From Bacteroidota bacterium (GTDB lineage Bacteria > Bacteroidota > Bacteroidia > Chitinophagales > Chitinophagaceae), in contig JAFEAF010000007.1 in NCBI GenBank assembly GCA_018266555.1, positions 1 through 64,000 of the forward strand: a stretch of DNA of 64,000 nucleotides, read 5' to 3'. Made by a program: the position numbers and the translations under genes. Below, in pieces: positions 10,225 through 19,185 of this stretch; the stretch's first letter is position 1; each line of letters begins with the position of its first letter. Below the pieces are notes generated by a model. That model was not told the origin of the DNA. It was given only the letters and a program-made list of their open reading frames with translations, and ran no database searches.

Positions 10225-11502
10225 TTATTTTTTAAAGATTTTACCATTTTTAATTACGAGGTCAACAGATTCAAGGTTCTCAATATCTTGTAAAGGGTTT
10301 TTATCCAGAATCAGGATGTCTGCAATTTTGCCAACTGAAATGGTACCACGACTGTTATCAATATGCAATGCTTTGGCACCATTCAGCGTGCCGGCAATGA
10401 TGGCATCTATTGGTTCAAGCCCGGCATCTTTTACCAATAGCTCCATTTCTTTTTGAACAAATGCTTTCTGGTCATCATCGGTACCTGCATCAATGGTTAC
10501 TCCGGCTTTATATGCCTGGATGGTGATTTGTTTTGCAATTTCATAATCATAGCGTATGGTGGTGTCTTCTTCTCCCCACAATTTATATGTTAGTATAGTT
10601 GCATCAAGAATTGTATGATGGGCTTTCATTAATTCAAATAACGATGACAAGTCAGGAACTGAATCACCAATGGATGTATAATGTGTATGCCCGTTTTTCC
10701 AATAGGATGGAACGCTATCCATTTTTTCGTAAATCATCAATGGAGAATGAGAGAGGGGACTTACTCCGGCTTTCACCAAATCGGAAGGCTTAGCATCGTC
10801 GAGCCATGCATGTCCCCAAACAATTATGCCTTGTTTATTTGCTTCCGCAACAATTTTATCTACGAGTGGTGCAGATAAATAGGCATATAATTTTATCCCG
10901 GTTGCTCCCATGCCTTTTGCTTCAGCAACAGCGAGCATCAAATTGGTAGTGTCTGTAATTGCTTTCATGAACGGTGCATTGCCGGGAATATACCCTTTGG
11001 AAGAAGCAGCGACTCTCGGATCAGTAAAAAGTTTCGGGCCGGCCATTAATGACGAATAATAAATATCAGGTGAAATAATATCTCCGGTGAATGCATCACG
11101 GGAGAGGCTTGCCAATGTTCTGCCATCACCTGCCATATCTCTTACCGAAGTAATACCGCTATATAACATGCGTTGCAATACATCTAATGTATTTTCCCTG
11201 TTGTCAACATCACTCGGATCGGTTGCCATGTGAACATGTGCATCTATTAAACCCGGCAACAAATATTTTCCATCCATCCTCAAAACATTAAACGAATCCG
11301 GAATAGATTTGCTTCCATCATTAAAAATATCGCTAATGATTTTTTGGGTTATCAATACTGTTTGCCGTGGAAGCGCTGTTCGATGATTTGCATCAATAAT
11401 TGTAACACCGGTAATGGCGAAGTTGTTCAATAATACCTGCGCATGTAAAGCATGAAGTATTAATGACAGTAAAAGCGTTAAGAAGAATTTGGATATTCTC
11501 AT
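10225..11502 (-). CDS. exported metal-dependent amidohydrolase, imidazolonepropionase-like
   Basis: The protein is 425 residues. A signal peptide (to HALHAQ, ~22) places it outside the cytoplasm. The amidohydrolase fold is clear: metal ligands HVH at 89-91 in PGLIDAHVHM, Lys204 (TGIKLYAYL, the usual carboxylated-Lys position), His231 (WGHAW), His252 (LSHSP) and Asp342 (DAGTDDD). A C-terminal GTISVGKIADILILD completes the beta-sandwich. Family members hydrolyse amide or cyclic amide bonds in dipeptides or heterocycles; the substrate here is unknown. It ends the minus-strand run that begins at 15148. Only ~30 bp separates it from the broken small gene upstream, so it may be co-transcribed. Confidence 0.88.
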   Translation of the reverse strand: MRISKFFLTLLLSLILHALHAQVLLNNFAITGVTIIDANHRTALPRQTVLITQKIISDIFNDGSKSIPDSFNVLRMDGKYLLPGLIDAHVHMATDPSDVDNRENTLDVLQRMLYSGITSVRDMAGDGRTLASLSRDAFTGDIISPDIYYSSLMAGPKLFTDPRVAASSKGYIPGNAPFMKAITDTTNLMLAVAEAKGMGATGIKLYAYLSAPLVDKIVAEANKQGIIVWGHAWLDDAKPSDLVKAGVSPLSHSPLMIYEKMDSVPSYWKNGHTHYTSIGDSVPDLSSLFELMKAHHTILDATILTYKLWGEEDTTIRYDYEIAKQITIQAYKAGVTIDAGTDDDQKAFVQKEMELLVKDAGLEPIDAIIAGTLNGAKALHIDNSRGTISVGKIADILILDKNPLQDIENLESVDLVIKNGKIFKK

Positions 11503-11530
11503 TGTAGCTGTTGTAAATATATACAGAGGA

Positions 11531-11927
11531 TTACTTTGTTTTCACTCTTCTCAAACCTGGATTCACACCAACAATATCATAGGCTCTGGTGGTGCAGGAA
11601 TCTTCAATAAGAGAAAAACGAATGGAATCAGCTCCGAAAAAATCTGAGTTTATATTTTCCCCAATAATTCTTTCCACAAACATAGTCTTTTGAATTCCCG
11701 ATTGAAAAAACATGATGTTTGAAAGTATAATATCCACTTTCACCGATTTTTCCACCGGGCAGGTAAAGATTGTAAGCGCCATCATTTTTTAATTCCACAT
11801 ATTCTCCAGATGATGTCCCGTCCGCATTATAAATCGTCCATTTTCCAGGCAGGCGATGCTTTCCTGGAGCGAATGCATATGCAATTGTCAAAAAAAACAA
11901 AAAAAGGGAAGTTGTTACAGTTTTCAT
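11531..11927 (-). pseudogene. small exported lipocalin-like protein, frameshifted
   Basis: Two overlapping frames read together as one gene. The first (from 11927) gives a signal peptide (MKTVTTSLF to AYAFA) and a beta-rich body (GKWTIYNADGTSSGEYVEL, GYYTFKHHVFSI, YWGKYKLRFF), then hits a stop at 11628. Continuing in the +1 frame just before that stop gives GADSIRFSLIEDSCTTRAYD to the end at 11531, a natural continuation. The switch falls in a run of six T at about 11636-11641 (minus strand AGATTTTTTCGG). With five T the reading is RFFGADSIRF. The product would be about 131 residues, resembling small lipocalin-like Bacteroidota proteins. It could be real decay or an assembly indel. Confidence 0.65.
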
Positions 11928-11988
11928 ATTTTGTTATTAAAGTTAATTTATTCATTACTATTTAATAAACCTTGTGTTTCTAGGTCAG

Positions 11989-12792
11989 TTACATCCCGCT
12001 TTTATCTTCTTTATATCCGGCAGGTATTTCAAACATGGAGGCGGGAAAACTGCGATGTTCCACTTTTACAAGTTCCTCTACAACAGTAGACTTTTCTGAA
12101 TGAATTTCCATTTTCGTCATAAAGCCTTCACAGCCCATTTGTTTCAACTGGCTTACTACATCAGGTGAAAATAACCCGCTTCCGCTTTTCGTTTCAAAGT
12201 GATCCAGCATATTTTTTACAGATGCAACCACCGGTACATCATTGCTTCGCCAGATATCCATTGTATCCACTTGCTCTACATAAGTACCGGCAAATTCTTT
12301 TGTAACTATTCTTGCATGCACACTGTTGAACCCTAAAATTTTTTCCTCACCAATTTTTGTTACGGATATTGTTTGTTTTTTTAAACCCTGTGTGATCTCA
12401 CTATCAGAAAAATGATTCACACTATAAGTTTTAGTCTCATCATCAATATAAACACTTTCAGTGGGTTTATCGGAATGCCCGATAACTACTAGCGGAATTG
12501 AAGCGTTCTTTCCATTATAAGATGTTTCTGTACTCATCTCCATCCTCGTATCACCTTTGGCAGAGATATACATTTTGGTATCAATTTGAATGTTCATCTT
12601 TTCGCTTGCCTTAAGATTGCTGTTTGTATTAGTTTTAAATTCAAAATACATATCACCTATCACATCAGACGATGCAGCAGATGAACCATTTGAAGCGCTT
12701 TCATTACCTCCATTAGAGGTTGTTGTTCCTGAACAGGCAAAAATGCAAATTGTGGTCAGGATTGCAAAGGCTGATAATTTTATATTTTTCAT
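11989..12792 (-). CDS. lipoprotein, DUF4412-like
   Basis: The protein is about 267 residues from the Met at 12792, chosen because it begins MKNIKLSAF and leads to a lipobox (FACSG). An ATG at 12816 would put eight charged residues before the signal peptide. Recurring features are a KGDTRMEM strand, YIDDETKTYSVNH, EEKILGFNSVHARIV, MDIWRSNDVP and a C-terminal PAGYKEDKSGM. These match the general pattern of Bacteroidota DUF4412-type periplasmic proteins. The 400-residue protein at 13946-15148 is a divergent paralogue (GNEKLFGYNCIHIKI, DDEWYSADVPG, LPANYQEDK). It is the fourth gene of the minus-strand run controlled from operator B. Confidence 0.72.
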   Translation of the reverse strand: MKNIKLSAFAILTTICIFACSGTTTSNGGNESASNGSSAASSDVIGDMYFEFKTNTNSNLKASEKMNIQIDTKMYISAKGDTRMEMSTETSYNGKNASIPLVVIGHSDKPTESVYIDDETKTYSVNHFSDSEITQGLKKQTISVTKIGEEKILGFNSVHARIVTKEFAGTYVEQVDTMDIWRSNDVPVVASVKNMLDHFETKSGSGLFSPDVVSQLKQMGCEGFMTKMEIHSEKSTVVEELVKVEHRSFPASMFEIPAGYKEDKSGM

Positions 12793-12837
12793 GTTTCCTA
12801 ATTTTGAGTTAAGCATTATTTTATTTTTTAACTTTTG

Positions 12838-13278
12838 TTATACTGCATCATCGGTAGAACAAATATTTATTTTGTTGAAATACTTTGAAGAGTTAACAGG
12901 TAAATGATCCATAGAATTACAGAATGAATAAGCATCAACTATATTAATTACAAAATTTTCTCTTCCGCTTCCCGGTTTACTATGAATAATTGAATTTATT
13001 TTTTGGAGAAGCGTTTTCTCTTCAAAAGACGTAGATTTCTTTTTTAATATAGTGGGTTTTCTCAGAGCCGCTTTTATAACAGGCAAAGAAGGCTTTTTTA
13101 AGATGTCTAATTTTTTTGCGGCCAGTGAGTCAGCTTTAAAGCTGCTAACCGACACTGCTGTTAAGTGTTTTGTTGATGCCTTTTTTTGATGTGACTGTTT
13201 TATTTGAACACTGCTTTGTGAAAAGCAATAGGTTGTTCCAAACGCAATGGCTATTAAGAGAAATAGTATTTTTTTCAT
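12838..13278 (-). CDS. small basic exported protein, unknown
   Basis: The protein is 146 residues. It has a signal peptide (MKKILFLLIAIAF to CFSQ, ~21), then a Lys/Ser-rich middle (about 25-100) with several KKP and KKKST stretches, and a C-terminal part with two Cys (YSFCNSMD, NICSTDD). There is no recognisable domain. It sits between two lipoprotein genes with short gaps, as part of the 15148-11531 run. Confidence 0.6.
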   Translation of the reverse strand: MKKILFLLIAIAFGTTYCFSQSSVQIKQSHQKKASTKHLTAVSVSSFKADSLAAKKLDILKKPSLPVIKAALRKPTILKKKSTSFEEKTLLQKINSIIHSKPGSGRENFVINIVDAYSFCNSMDHLPVNSSKYFNKINICSTDDAV

Positions 13279-13329
13279 AACTCTCTTTTTGTAGATTTAA
13301 AAATATTTTGTTGATGTGGGTCACTGTTT

Positions 13330-13923
13330 TCACTTTGAAAAAGGTATATCAAACTTTCCATCGGAAATTTCAATTTCTTTTTTATCAGTATCATTTATAT
13401 TTCCGTTTAATGAAAATTTTCCGGAAAATGTGCCCGATACCCTGGTGTCAGAAAGATTAGTGATGTTAATTGTAAAAGAATCGGAATTATATCGGGCAGT
13501 ATGGTCTTTATTAACAAAAATATCAACCTCAATGCCCCATCCGTTTTCTTCAGCGCCAAATGAGGAGTTACCGGCTTTATCAGGAACAGAAAAACGTAAC
13601 GAGTGCATATTTGGGGAACTTGTGCTTTTGGGATCGGTCAAATAAAAAAGCAATTCTTTTCCGTTATCAACCTCATCGGCATAAGCAACGTTACTTTGAT
13701 AACCATTAGGCTGCTGAAACCCATTGTCTATTGAACCACCTGAAACAGGTTGCCCGTCAATAACAGCGGACCAGCTAGCATTGCCGGATGAAGAAACAGA
13801 TGAAGATGAGGGAGCAGTTGACTTATCATCTGATGAAGAAGTTTTGTTGATATTATTTCCCGAGCAGGAACAAAAAAAAACTGTTAATAAAACTACCGGC
13901 ATCAAAAATTTTAATTGTTTCAT
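13330..13923 (-). CDS. small lipoprotein of the SGTFSG/DGKFDIPF family
   Basis: The protein is about 197 residues from the Met at 13923 (MKQLKFLMPV, lipobox FCSC). The ATG at 13959 lies inside the upstream gene and adds 12 non-signal residues. A Ser-rich linker follows the Cys, then a beta-rich domain ending in TRVSGTFSGKFSL and ISDGKFDIPFSK. The same ending occurs in the lipoproteins at 27536-28078, 28115-28711 and 32377-32964, so this window has four family members and one remnant. The family is probably periplasmic or surface anchored; its function is unknown. It is the second gene of the operon behind operator B. Confidence 0.78.
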   Translation of the reverse strand: MKQLKFLMPVVLLTVFFCSCSGNNINKTSSSDDKSTAPSSSSVSSSGNASWSAVIDGQPVSGGSIDNGFQQPNGYQSNVAYADEVDNGKELLFYLTDPKSTSSPNMHSLRFSVPDKAGNSSFGAEENGWGIEVDIFVNKDHTARYNSDSFTINITNLSDTRVSGTFSGKFSLNGNINDTDKKEIEISDGKFDIPFSK

Positions 13924-13945
13924 AAATGTTTTTTTAAAAATGTAT

Positions 13946-15148
13946 TTATTGAATATCATAGAGGCTTGTGTTTTTATCTTCCTGGTAATTTGCCGGAAGA
14001 GTGAACATGGAATCAGGCATATCTTTTTGCGTAATGCTGCTAAGTTGTATAAGCTGAGTAAGCTGTGAGGAGCCGGATGATTTGATAATTGATTTTACTA
14101 ATACGCCTGCACATCCCGTATCAATTATTTTTTTTACGATAGCGGGTGAATGATTTTCAAAAATCAACGGAGATAAAAATTGAACGCCGGGAACATCAGC
14201 GCTGTACCATTCATCATCCTGCATTTTCGAGGTTTGCCCCAATGCCTTTAGTGTGTATGATATTTTTATATGAATACAATTGTACCCGAACAGTTTTTCG
14301 TTTCCTATTTTTTGTACCTGAACATCAGATTCATTTTTCCCTGCATCGTTTCTTTGCTGTTTATTATATTTTTTATATTGCTCATTTAAAATGATGTAAT
14401 AGTTTTCATTGATACCTGCCAGCGATGCCGAGTGTATTTTCATATTTACCACAGACGATTCTGCATAACCTTCAGAATATACATTCCAGTTGTTTGCTTT
14501 ATTGGTGCTGATATATACATTTTTCCAAAGCCCGTCTTTTTTATTATTGGCCATGGTGCCCCCGGTATATTGAAGCATGATGGTATTTCCACTTCCTGAA
14601 ACAGGTACGGTATAATTCGACGGTTGTTCAGGTGCATAGGTGGCAGTATAGGTTTTAGAAGGCCCGGCAGTGCCGTTTTGTTGAGCTTTCATCATTTCGT
14701 TGGCAACTTGTTTTAACGGATTGTTATCCTTCATTTGACCGAGCTGAAGATTTAATATTTTATTTCCAATAGCTTCTCCCATATTACCGTTTGTGCCTCC
14801 CATCATGGATTGCATTTTTTTTAGTATGGTATCCATATTACCCCCACCGAAATTTTTCAAAAGACCGGAATCATTTTTCCCTCCAAACATGGAGGAAAGG
14901 TTTTTAAGTTGCGAAAGCATGCTATCCTGGGGGTTAGAAATTAAACTGCTTTCGGATGGATGGTTTCCTGTATCTGCAGTTTGATGCATTGGCATAGTTT
15001 CGTTCTCGTTATTTTTGACTCTCATTAAAGTTTGAGAGTTGGAATCTGTTAGCGGGCCAGAATCAGTGTTAGATGTATTTTTATTTTTACAAGCTGCTGT
15101 ACTCAATAAAATAAATGCTGTAAGATGAAATACTATTTTATTTTTCAT
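13946..15148 (-). CDS. lipoprotein with C-terminal DUF4412-like domain
   Basis: The protein is 400 residues with a lipobox (STAAC, Cys20). Residues ~20-160 are low in complexity and rich in Asn, Met, Gly and Lys, with MQSMMGG and NNPLKQVANEMMK. Residues ~175-400 resemble the DUF4412-like lipoprotein at 11989-12792 (MVVNM..HSASLAGINENY, IGNEKLFGYNCIHIKI, SADVPGVQ, LPANYQEDKNT). It is the first gene of a minus-strand run of small envelope genes. Operator B lies 76 bp upstream of its start. Confidence 0.75.
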   Translation of the reverse strand: MKNKIVFHLTAFILLSTAACKNKNTSNTDSGPLTDSNSQTLMRVKNNENETMPMHQTADTGNHPSESSLISNPQDSMLSQLKNLSSMFGGKNDSGLLKNFGGGNMDTILKKMQSMMGGTNGNMGEAIGNKILNLQLGQMKDNNPLKQVANEMMKAQQNGTAGPSKTYTATYAPEQPSNYTVPVSGSGNTIMLQYTGGTMANNKKDGLWKNVYISTNKANNWNVYSEGYAESSVVNMKIHSASLAGINENYYIILNEQYKKYNKQQRNDAGKNESDVQVQKIGNEKLFGYNCIHIKISYTLKALGQTSKMQDDEWYSADVPGVQFLSPLIFENHSPAIVKKIIDTGCAGVLVKSIIKSSGSSQLTQLIQLSSITQKDMPDSMFTLPANYQEDKNTSLYDIQ

Positions 15149-15223
15149 AAAAGTTCATTTTGGGTTGTAGCCGGTTTTATATGTACTAAAATTGATTACA
15201 ATAATTAAATAAAGAGGAAAATA

Positions 15224-15250
15224 ACCGACGAATGTATATTCAAAATCGGC
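15224..15250. promoter_or_regulatory. predicted LytTR operator B
   Basis: Half-sites ACCGAC (15224-15229) and ATCGGC (15245-15250) have 21-bp spacing and are followed by AAA. The spacer GAATGTATATTCAAA is near-identical in layout to site A. It lies 76 bp upstream of the lipoprotein operon starting at 15148. Confidence 0.68.
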
Positions 15251-15276
15251 AAAACGAAGTGCTTATTTTCCTGAGT

Positions 15277-15500
15277 TCATTCCATTTGTACCTTGAGAAA
15301 ATAGTCACCTGTTTTGAGGTACGGAAAAAGAACTTCCGGGCTTTTCATTGCTTCAAACCCTGTTGAATATAAAGTTTGATCAGGTGTATTGCCGGTATAA
15401 CAATTTCATCCAGGGAAAATATTTTATCAGTATTTCCTGCACTATTTAAAATATCTGCCTGATCATTGTAAAAAAAGAACAAAGCCCGATGAAAGATATT
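15277..15500 (-). pseudogene. remnant of an unidentified gene, truncated and frameshifted
   Basis: The interval between the collagen-like lipoprotein and operator B contains coding-looking sequence without a start. One frame reads from after a TAA at 15501-15503 (IFHRALFFYNDQADILNS, then KIFSLDEIV). A shift near 15385 moves it to a second frame (YTGNTPDQTLYSTGFEAM, SPEVLFPYLKTGDYFLKV, stop at 15277). Adding one T to a TT pair would join the two parts. The joined piece is about 70 residues and lacks an N-terminus. The family is not recognised. It may instead be chance open sequence, but two long matching-quality frames meeting at one point argue for a decayed gene. Confidence 0.4.
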
Positions 15501-15516
15501 TTATCAAGCTTTGTTC
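15470..15516 (-). terminator. rho-independent terminator after the collagen-like lipoprotein gene
   Basis: On the minus strand GAACAAAGC (15516-15508) pairs with GCTTTGTTC (15485-15477) over a 9-bp perfect stem with a ~22-nt loop, followed by a run of T. It lies about 30 bp after the stop at 15547 and probably ends the cassette 1 transcript. Confidence 0.7.
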
Positions 15517-15546
15517 AAAACTTTAAAGGGATTACATTTACAGGCA

Positions 15547-16914
15547 TTAATTTCCAATACTGAACAATTCTCCATTTAAATCACCTGTTGCCATACGAGA
15601 AATTGTAGTTTCATTTCCGGAGGGAACCATTACAATCCGTATTTGTGCGGGAATATTACTGTTAGTGAAATTGCTATAACTATTTTGCAGAGAATTTACA
15701 ATAATACGAAGCCCATAAATGTCTATGGTTGTACTGACATTATAATTTGCATTGACTCCATTGCCCGAATTAGAAGTAGTAGAGTAGGGCATTTGCCGCC
15801 AGGGAGTCATTCCTGCTGTGGTAGCTGTATCACTTGCGGGACCGTTAAAATAACGTATATATGAAAGAACTATTCCATGATCAACGATGTCCTGAGGAAT
15901 AGTGAATCCGCTTGTATGTGATGTTGCATTATTGTATGGCAACCAAATGCTGGCTTGTAATTGACTGAGGTACATTTGCCAATTGTAAGGCAGGCCGGAA
16001 GAAACTTTATTGTCGAATTCGTAAGTGATTATATTATTTACCTGTAATGAAATTCCATTCGAAGGCCAGCCACCAGATGTTTTAGGGCCATAGATAACAG
16101 CATGAGTGTTGTCAATATAATAATCACCCGGAATACCCACATTTACTGGTGGTGTTCCCGAGCCGCTATAGATTTGCGAGCCGGCAGCACCGGTTGCCCC
16201 AGTAGCACCCGTAGCTCCTGTAGCACCAGTTGCTCCTGTAGCACCTACAAGGCTAATTGGTGTTCCCCAACCGCTTGCAGTTTTAGGTCCATAAAAATTA
16301 CTTGTACTTTTATCAAGATAATAATCCCCTACATTTCCAACGTTTGATGCCGGCGCACTTGTTCCGCTAAATATCTGGCTACCAGGTACGCCAGCCGGGC
16401 CTTGTGGCCCTTGAATTCCTTGTGTACCCTGCAGCAAAATAGGAGTTCCCCAGTTATTATTGGTTTTTGGCCCGTATAAAAAATAGCTTTGCTTATCAAG
16501 ATAATAATCCCCGTTACTTCCAAGCGATGAAGCAGGACTGCCTGTTCCACTTAATATTTTACTTCCTGGAGTACCAGCGGTTCCTTGTGGTCCCTGCGGA
16601 CCTTGTGGACCAGTAAGACCTGTGCTCATTAATGAAGTGGGTGTTCCCCAACCAGATGATGTTTTTGGTCCATATAAATTGCCGGTATTTTTATCAAGAT
16701 AATAATCTCCATTTTTACCTATTGATAATGATGGTGCCCCTGTACCACTATAAATTACACTTCCGTCCTGGCCAGCAGGGCCTACTGCACCTGGCGCACC
16801 CTGGATGCCTGGCTCACCTTGAGGTCCGGGAATTCCCTGGGGGCCTTCCTTGGCGCAGGAACTGTAAATAATTGCCAGTGATACTATGCTAATAAATAAA
16901 TATGCTTTTTTCAT
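15547..16914 (-). CDS. lipoprotein with collagen-like Gly-X-Y repeats
   Basis: The protein is 455 residues with a lipobox (YSSC). It alternates collagen-like stretches (GPQGIPGPQGEPGIQG, TGPQGPQGPQGTAGTPG, GIQGPQGPAGVPG and a seven-fold GAT tripeptide run) with four copies of a ~35-residue module containing SGTGxP, GDYYLDK and YGPKTxxGWGTP. The last ~150 residues form a non-repetitive C-terminal domain. Cell-surface triple-helical stalks of this kind usually display a binding domain. The gene lies 70 bp after the FN3 gene of cassette 1 on the same strand, with a strong terminator after it, so I read it as the fourth gene of that operon. Cassette 2 has no counterpart. Confidence 0.82.
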   Translation of the reverse strand: MKKAYLFISIVSLAIIYSSCAKEGPQGIPGPQGEPGIQGAPGAVGPAGQDGSVIYSGTGAPSLSIGKNGDYYLDKNTGNLYGPKTSSGWGTPTSLMSTGLTGPQGPQGPQGTAGTPGSKILSGTGSPASSLGSNGDYYLDKQSYFLYGPKTNNNWGTPILLQGTQGIQGPQGPAGVPGSQIFSGTSAPASNVGNVGDYYLDKSTSNFYGPKTASGWGTPISLVGATGATGATGATGATGATGAAGSQIYSGSGTPPVNVGIPGDYYIDNTHAVIYGPKTSGGWPSNGISLQVNNIITYEFDNKVSSGLPYNWQMYLSQLQASIWLPYNNATSHTSGFTIPQDIVDHGIVLSYIRYFNGPASDTATTAGMTPWRQMPYSTTSNSGNGVNANYNVSTTIDIYGLRIIVNSLQNSYSNFTNSNIPAQIRIVMVPSGNETTISRMATGDLNGELFSIGN

Positions 16915-16984
16915 AATTTTTATTTTGTGATTAAGAATTTTATTTTTATTAATTTTTTCGAATACATTTTATTAACCCAGTTTT

Positions 16985-19183
16985 TTAATTAACCTGCATC
17001 TCTATCATTTTACTAAAACCCGACTCTGCATTTTTATCCCTGTGAATTACTTTTATAGCAAAATGATAAGTTCCTTGTTTTAGATTATTAGCTGTTGCCG
17101 AAGTATTTCCTTTTTCAAAACTTTGCCATGCCTCCAGTGAATTGTTATTTACAGAATAATAGATTACAAAGAAGTAATTGCCTGTATCAGTGTATTGCCA
17201 GGTAAGTTTTATTATTTTACTTTCCTTATCATATACGGCAGAAAAATTTGTAGGCGGTGATAGACTAAATGAATTACTGCATCGCACATGCACTGCAAAT
17301 GATTTGGCAGAGCGAAGTCCATCGGCTCCGATGGTTTCTGCGGCATAATAATAATCGGTGTTTGGATGAAGTGTGGAATCAATAAAATAAATGGATGAGC
17401 CGGTTATATCCTGGTTAAGTTTTCCAACCGATACCCATTCTTTTCCTTCTTCTTTTCTGAACACTTCATAACCGGTTACTCCTTTGCTTTGGCTTTTAAT
17501 CCATTCAATTTCTGCTCTGTCAACTTTTGTAACGATAACCCCAGCTATGGGTGGTGATGGAGTTATCTTTATTGGTTTTTTCAGGCTCACTGGGTATGAA
17601 TAATCCGAATGGTTATTACTTTCATCAACTGCAACGACCTTATAATAAATTACATTGTCTAATGTGTTCATAGTAATGCTGTCTGTAAAACTATTTTCTG
17701 TTAATACATCATGAGTGACCTGCGAAAATTCTGAATTCGGATTATATGAATAATACACTTTATATCCCTTCAAGTCCGGCTCGGTATTTTTCTTCCATCG
17801 CAAATGCACAATACCTGAAGAGTCCACGGTACCCGATATATTTGTTGGGCTGGCAGGGGGCAGTGAATCGGTAACATAACCAGCATACTCAGCAGATGAC
17901 GAAAGATTTTTTGCAGTATCCATTGCAATGATTACATAATAATTTGGTGTGTGCGGAAGCGCAGCGCTGTCAATAAAAGACCTTGTGTTCTTGTTCAGGA
18001 TTTGTGATGTGATCGGATAAAAAGGGCCTTTTACATTGTTGGATCTGCTGACGTAATATCCGGCAAGGTCAGGACTTACTTGTTTCTGTGTCCATGAAAT
18101 TTTTAATTGATTATCAGTAATATTTTTTACAGAGTCAATAATTGGAGGCGCCGGTGCTGTAAGGTCAATGCCTTCTGTATATATAGATTTGGAATAAGGG
18201 CTTAATTCGCCGAATGCATCATAACCCTGAATGCGGTAATAATAAGTTTTGTAATTATCAGGAATACTATCAAAGAACACCTGGTAATCTCTCAGTAAAG
18301 ATGCTACTTTTGCTCTGGCGGTATCTTTTTTTGAATTGGCAGATTGATCTTCACTTGAGTAATAAGGAATTTTATTTAAAATGTGAAATGTTTTGCCGTT
18401 GTCATCACTTCTCTCAATATTATAAGCTCCGAATCCTCCGGTTTGCCTGCGGTTCCAGTGAAGTTCTACACGGTGATCAAAGCCATACGCCTTTAATCCG
18501 GCAGGTGAAGGAATGTTCCTGACTTTATTTGTGATGAATATGGCGGACGAATCAATTTTATAAAACCCATTGGTACCCGGAACTGTAATAATATAGATAT
18601 AGCTGCTTCCTTTTTTTACATTCTTATCTACCAAGCGCATTGCCTGTGCTTCGGCAACGGGAGCAGAAAAATCTGCTGCCTCCATAGCAAATAGAAAACG
18701 AAAACTTAAAGCGTCGTGAGCCTGTTTTATTTTATCGGCAAATGCTGTGGCTGCATTTTTTGTCATTGTGAAATTTTTACCATACAGGGCTTGTGCAGTA
18801 ATGGCAGCATATTTATCATTGGGATCGAAATGAGATTTCATTTCCTGCAGTGTCATCGGCTTTAACGGTTGTGGCGTTAGCTGAATGGTTTCAGGCATTT
18901 TAGGATTAGTATAATCAACCCGGGAAATCAAATACCCTGATTGTTTGCAAACATTCCAAACCCCTGCATCTTCAGGAGCCCATCTTAATACAATGGAGTC
19001 TTCATAAGCTTTTGCCAGCAGATATACATGCTTTTGCACCGGAGCTTTTTCTTTAGTTGTGTTTTTTTGAGCAAAGCAGGGAACAAACATCAATTGAAAT
19101 AGTAGAAGCAAAATGCATGGAAGAAAAGTAAACTGTAATGAGCTTCTTCCACAATATTGATTTATATGTTTGTAGCGTTGCAT
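16985..19183 (-). CDS. exported multi-FN3 protein, cassette 1 gene 3
   Basis: The protein is 732 residues with a signal peptide to CFAQ (~40). It is built mostly of fibronectin type III modules, at about 45-130, 225-330, 335-430, 435-530, 540-635 and 645-732. Each has the core pattern of a Trp strand (VELHWNRR, LKISWTQK, VHLRWKKN, AEIEWIKS, IKLTWQYT) and a late Y.Y strand (YYYRIQGYD, YYKVVAVDE). No sorting domain or catalytic motif is present. Only 2 bp separate its start from the stop of the giant-protein gene, so the two are translationally close. The paralogue is at 46843-49017. The role is probably structural or binding at the surface or in the periplasm. Confidence 0.82.
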   Translation of the reverse strand: MQRYKHINQYCGRSSLQFTFLPCILLLLFQLMFVPCFAQKNTTKEKAPVQKHVYLLAKAYEDSIVLRWAPEDAGVWNVCKQSGYLISRVDYTNPKMPETIQLTPQPLKPMTLQEMKSHFDPNDKYAAITAQALYGKNFTMTKNAATAFADKIKQAHDALSFRFLFAMEAADFSAPVAEAQAMRLVDKNVKKGSSYIYIITVPGTNGFYKIDSSAIFITNKVRNIPSPAGLKAYGFDHRVELHWNRRQTGGFGAYNIERSDDNGKTFHILNKIPYYSSEDQSANSKKDTARAKVASLLRDYQVFFDSIPDNYKTYYYRIQGYDAFGELSPYSKSIYTEGIDLTAPAPPIIDSVKNITDNQLKISWTQKQVSPDLAGYYVSRSNNVKGPFYPITSQILNKNTRSFIDSAALPHTPNYYVIIAMDTAKNLSSSAEYAGYVTDSLPPASPTNISGTVDSSGIVHLRWKKNTEPDLKGYKVYYSYNPNSEFSQVTHDVLTENSFTDSITMNTLDNVIYYKVVAVDESNNHSDYSYPVSLKKPIKITPSPPIAGVIVTKVDRAEIEWIKSQSKGVTGYEVFRKEEGKEWVSVGKLNQDITGSSIYFIDSTLHPNTDYYYAAETIGADGLRSAKSFAVHVRCSNSFSLSPPTNFSAVYDKESKIIKLTWQYTDTGNYFFVIYYSVNNNSLEAWQSFEKGNTSATANNLKQGTYHFAIKVIHRDKNAESGFSKMIEMQVN

Positions 19184-19185
19184 TG

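Noticed and set aside
16185-16255. Short tandem repeat considered as a CRISPR or satellite array
   Set aside because: It is the coding repeat for the GAT tripeptide run of the collagen-like lipoprotein; there are no spacers.
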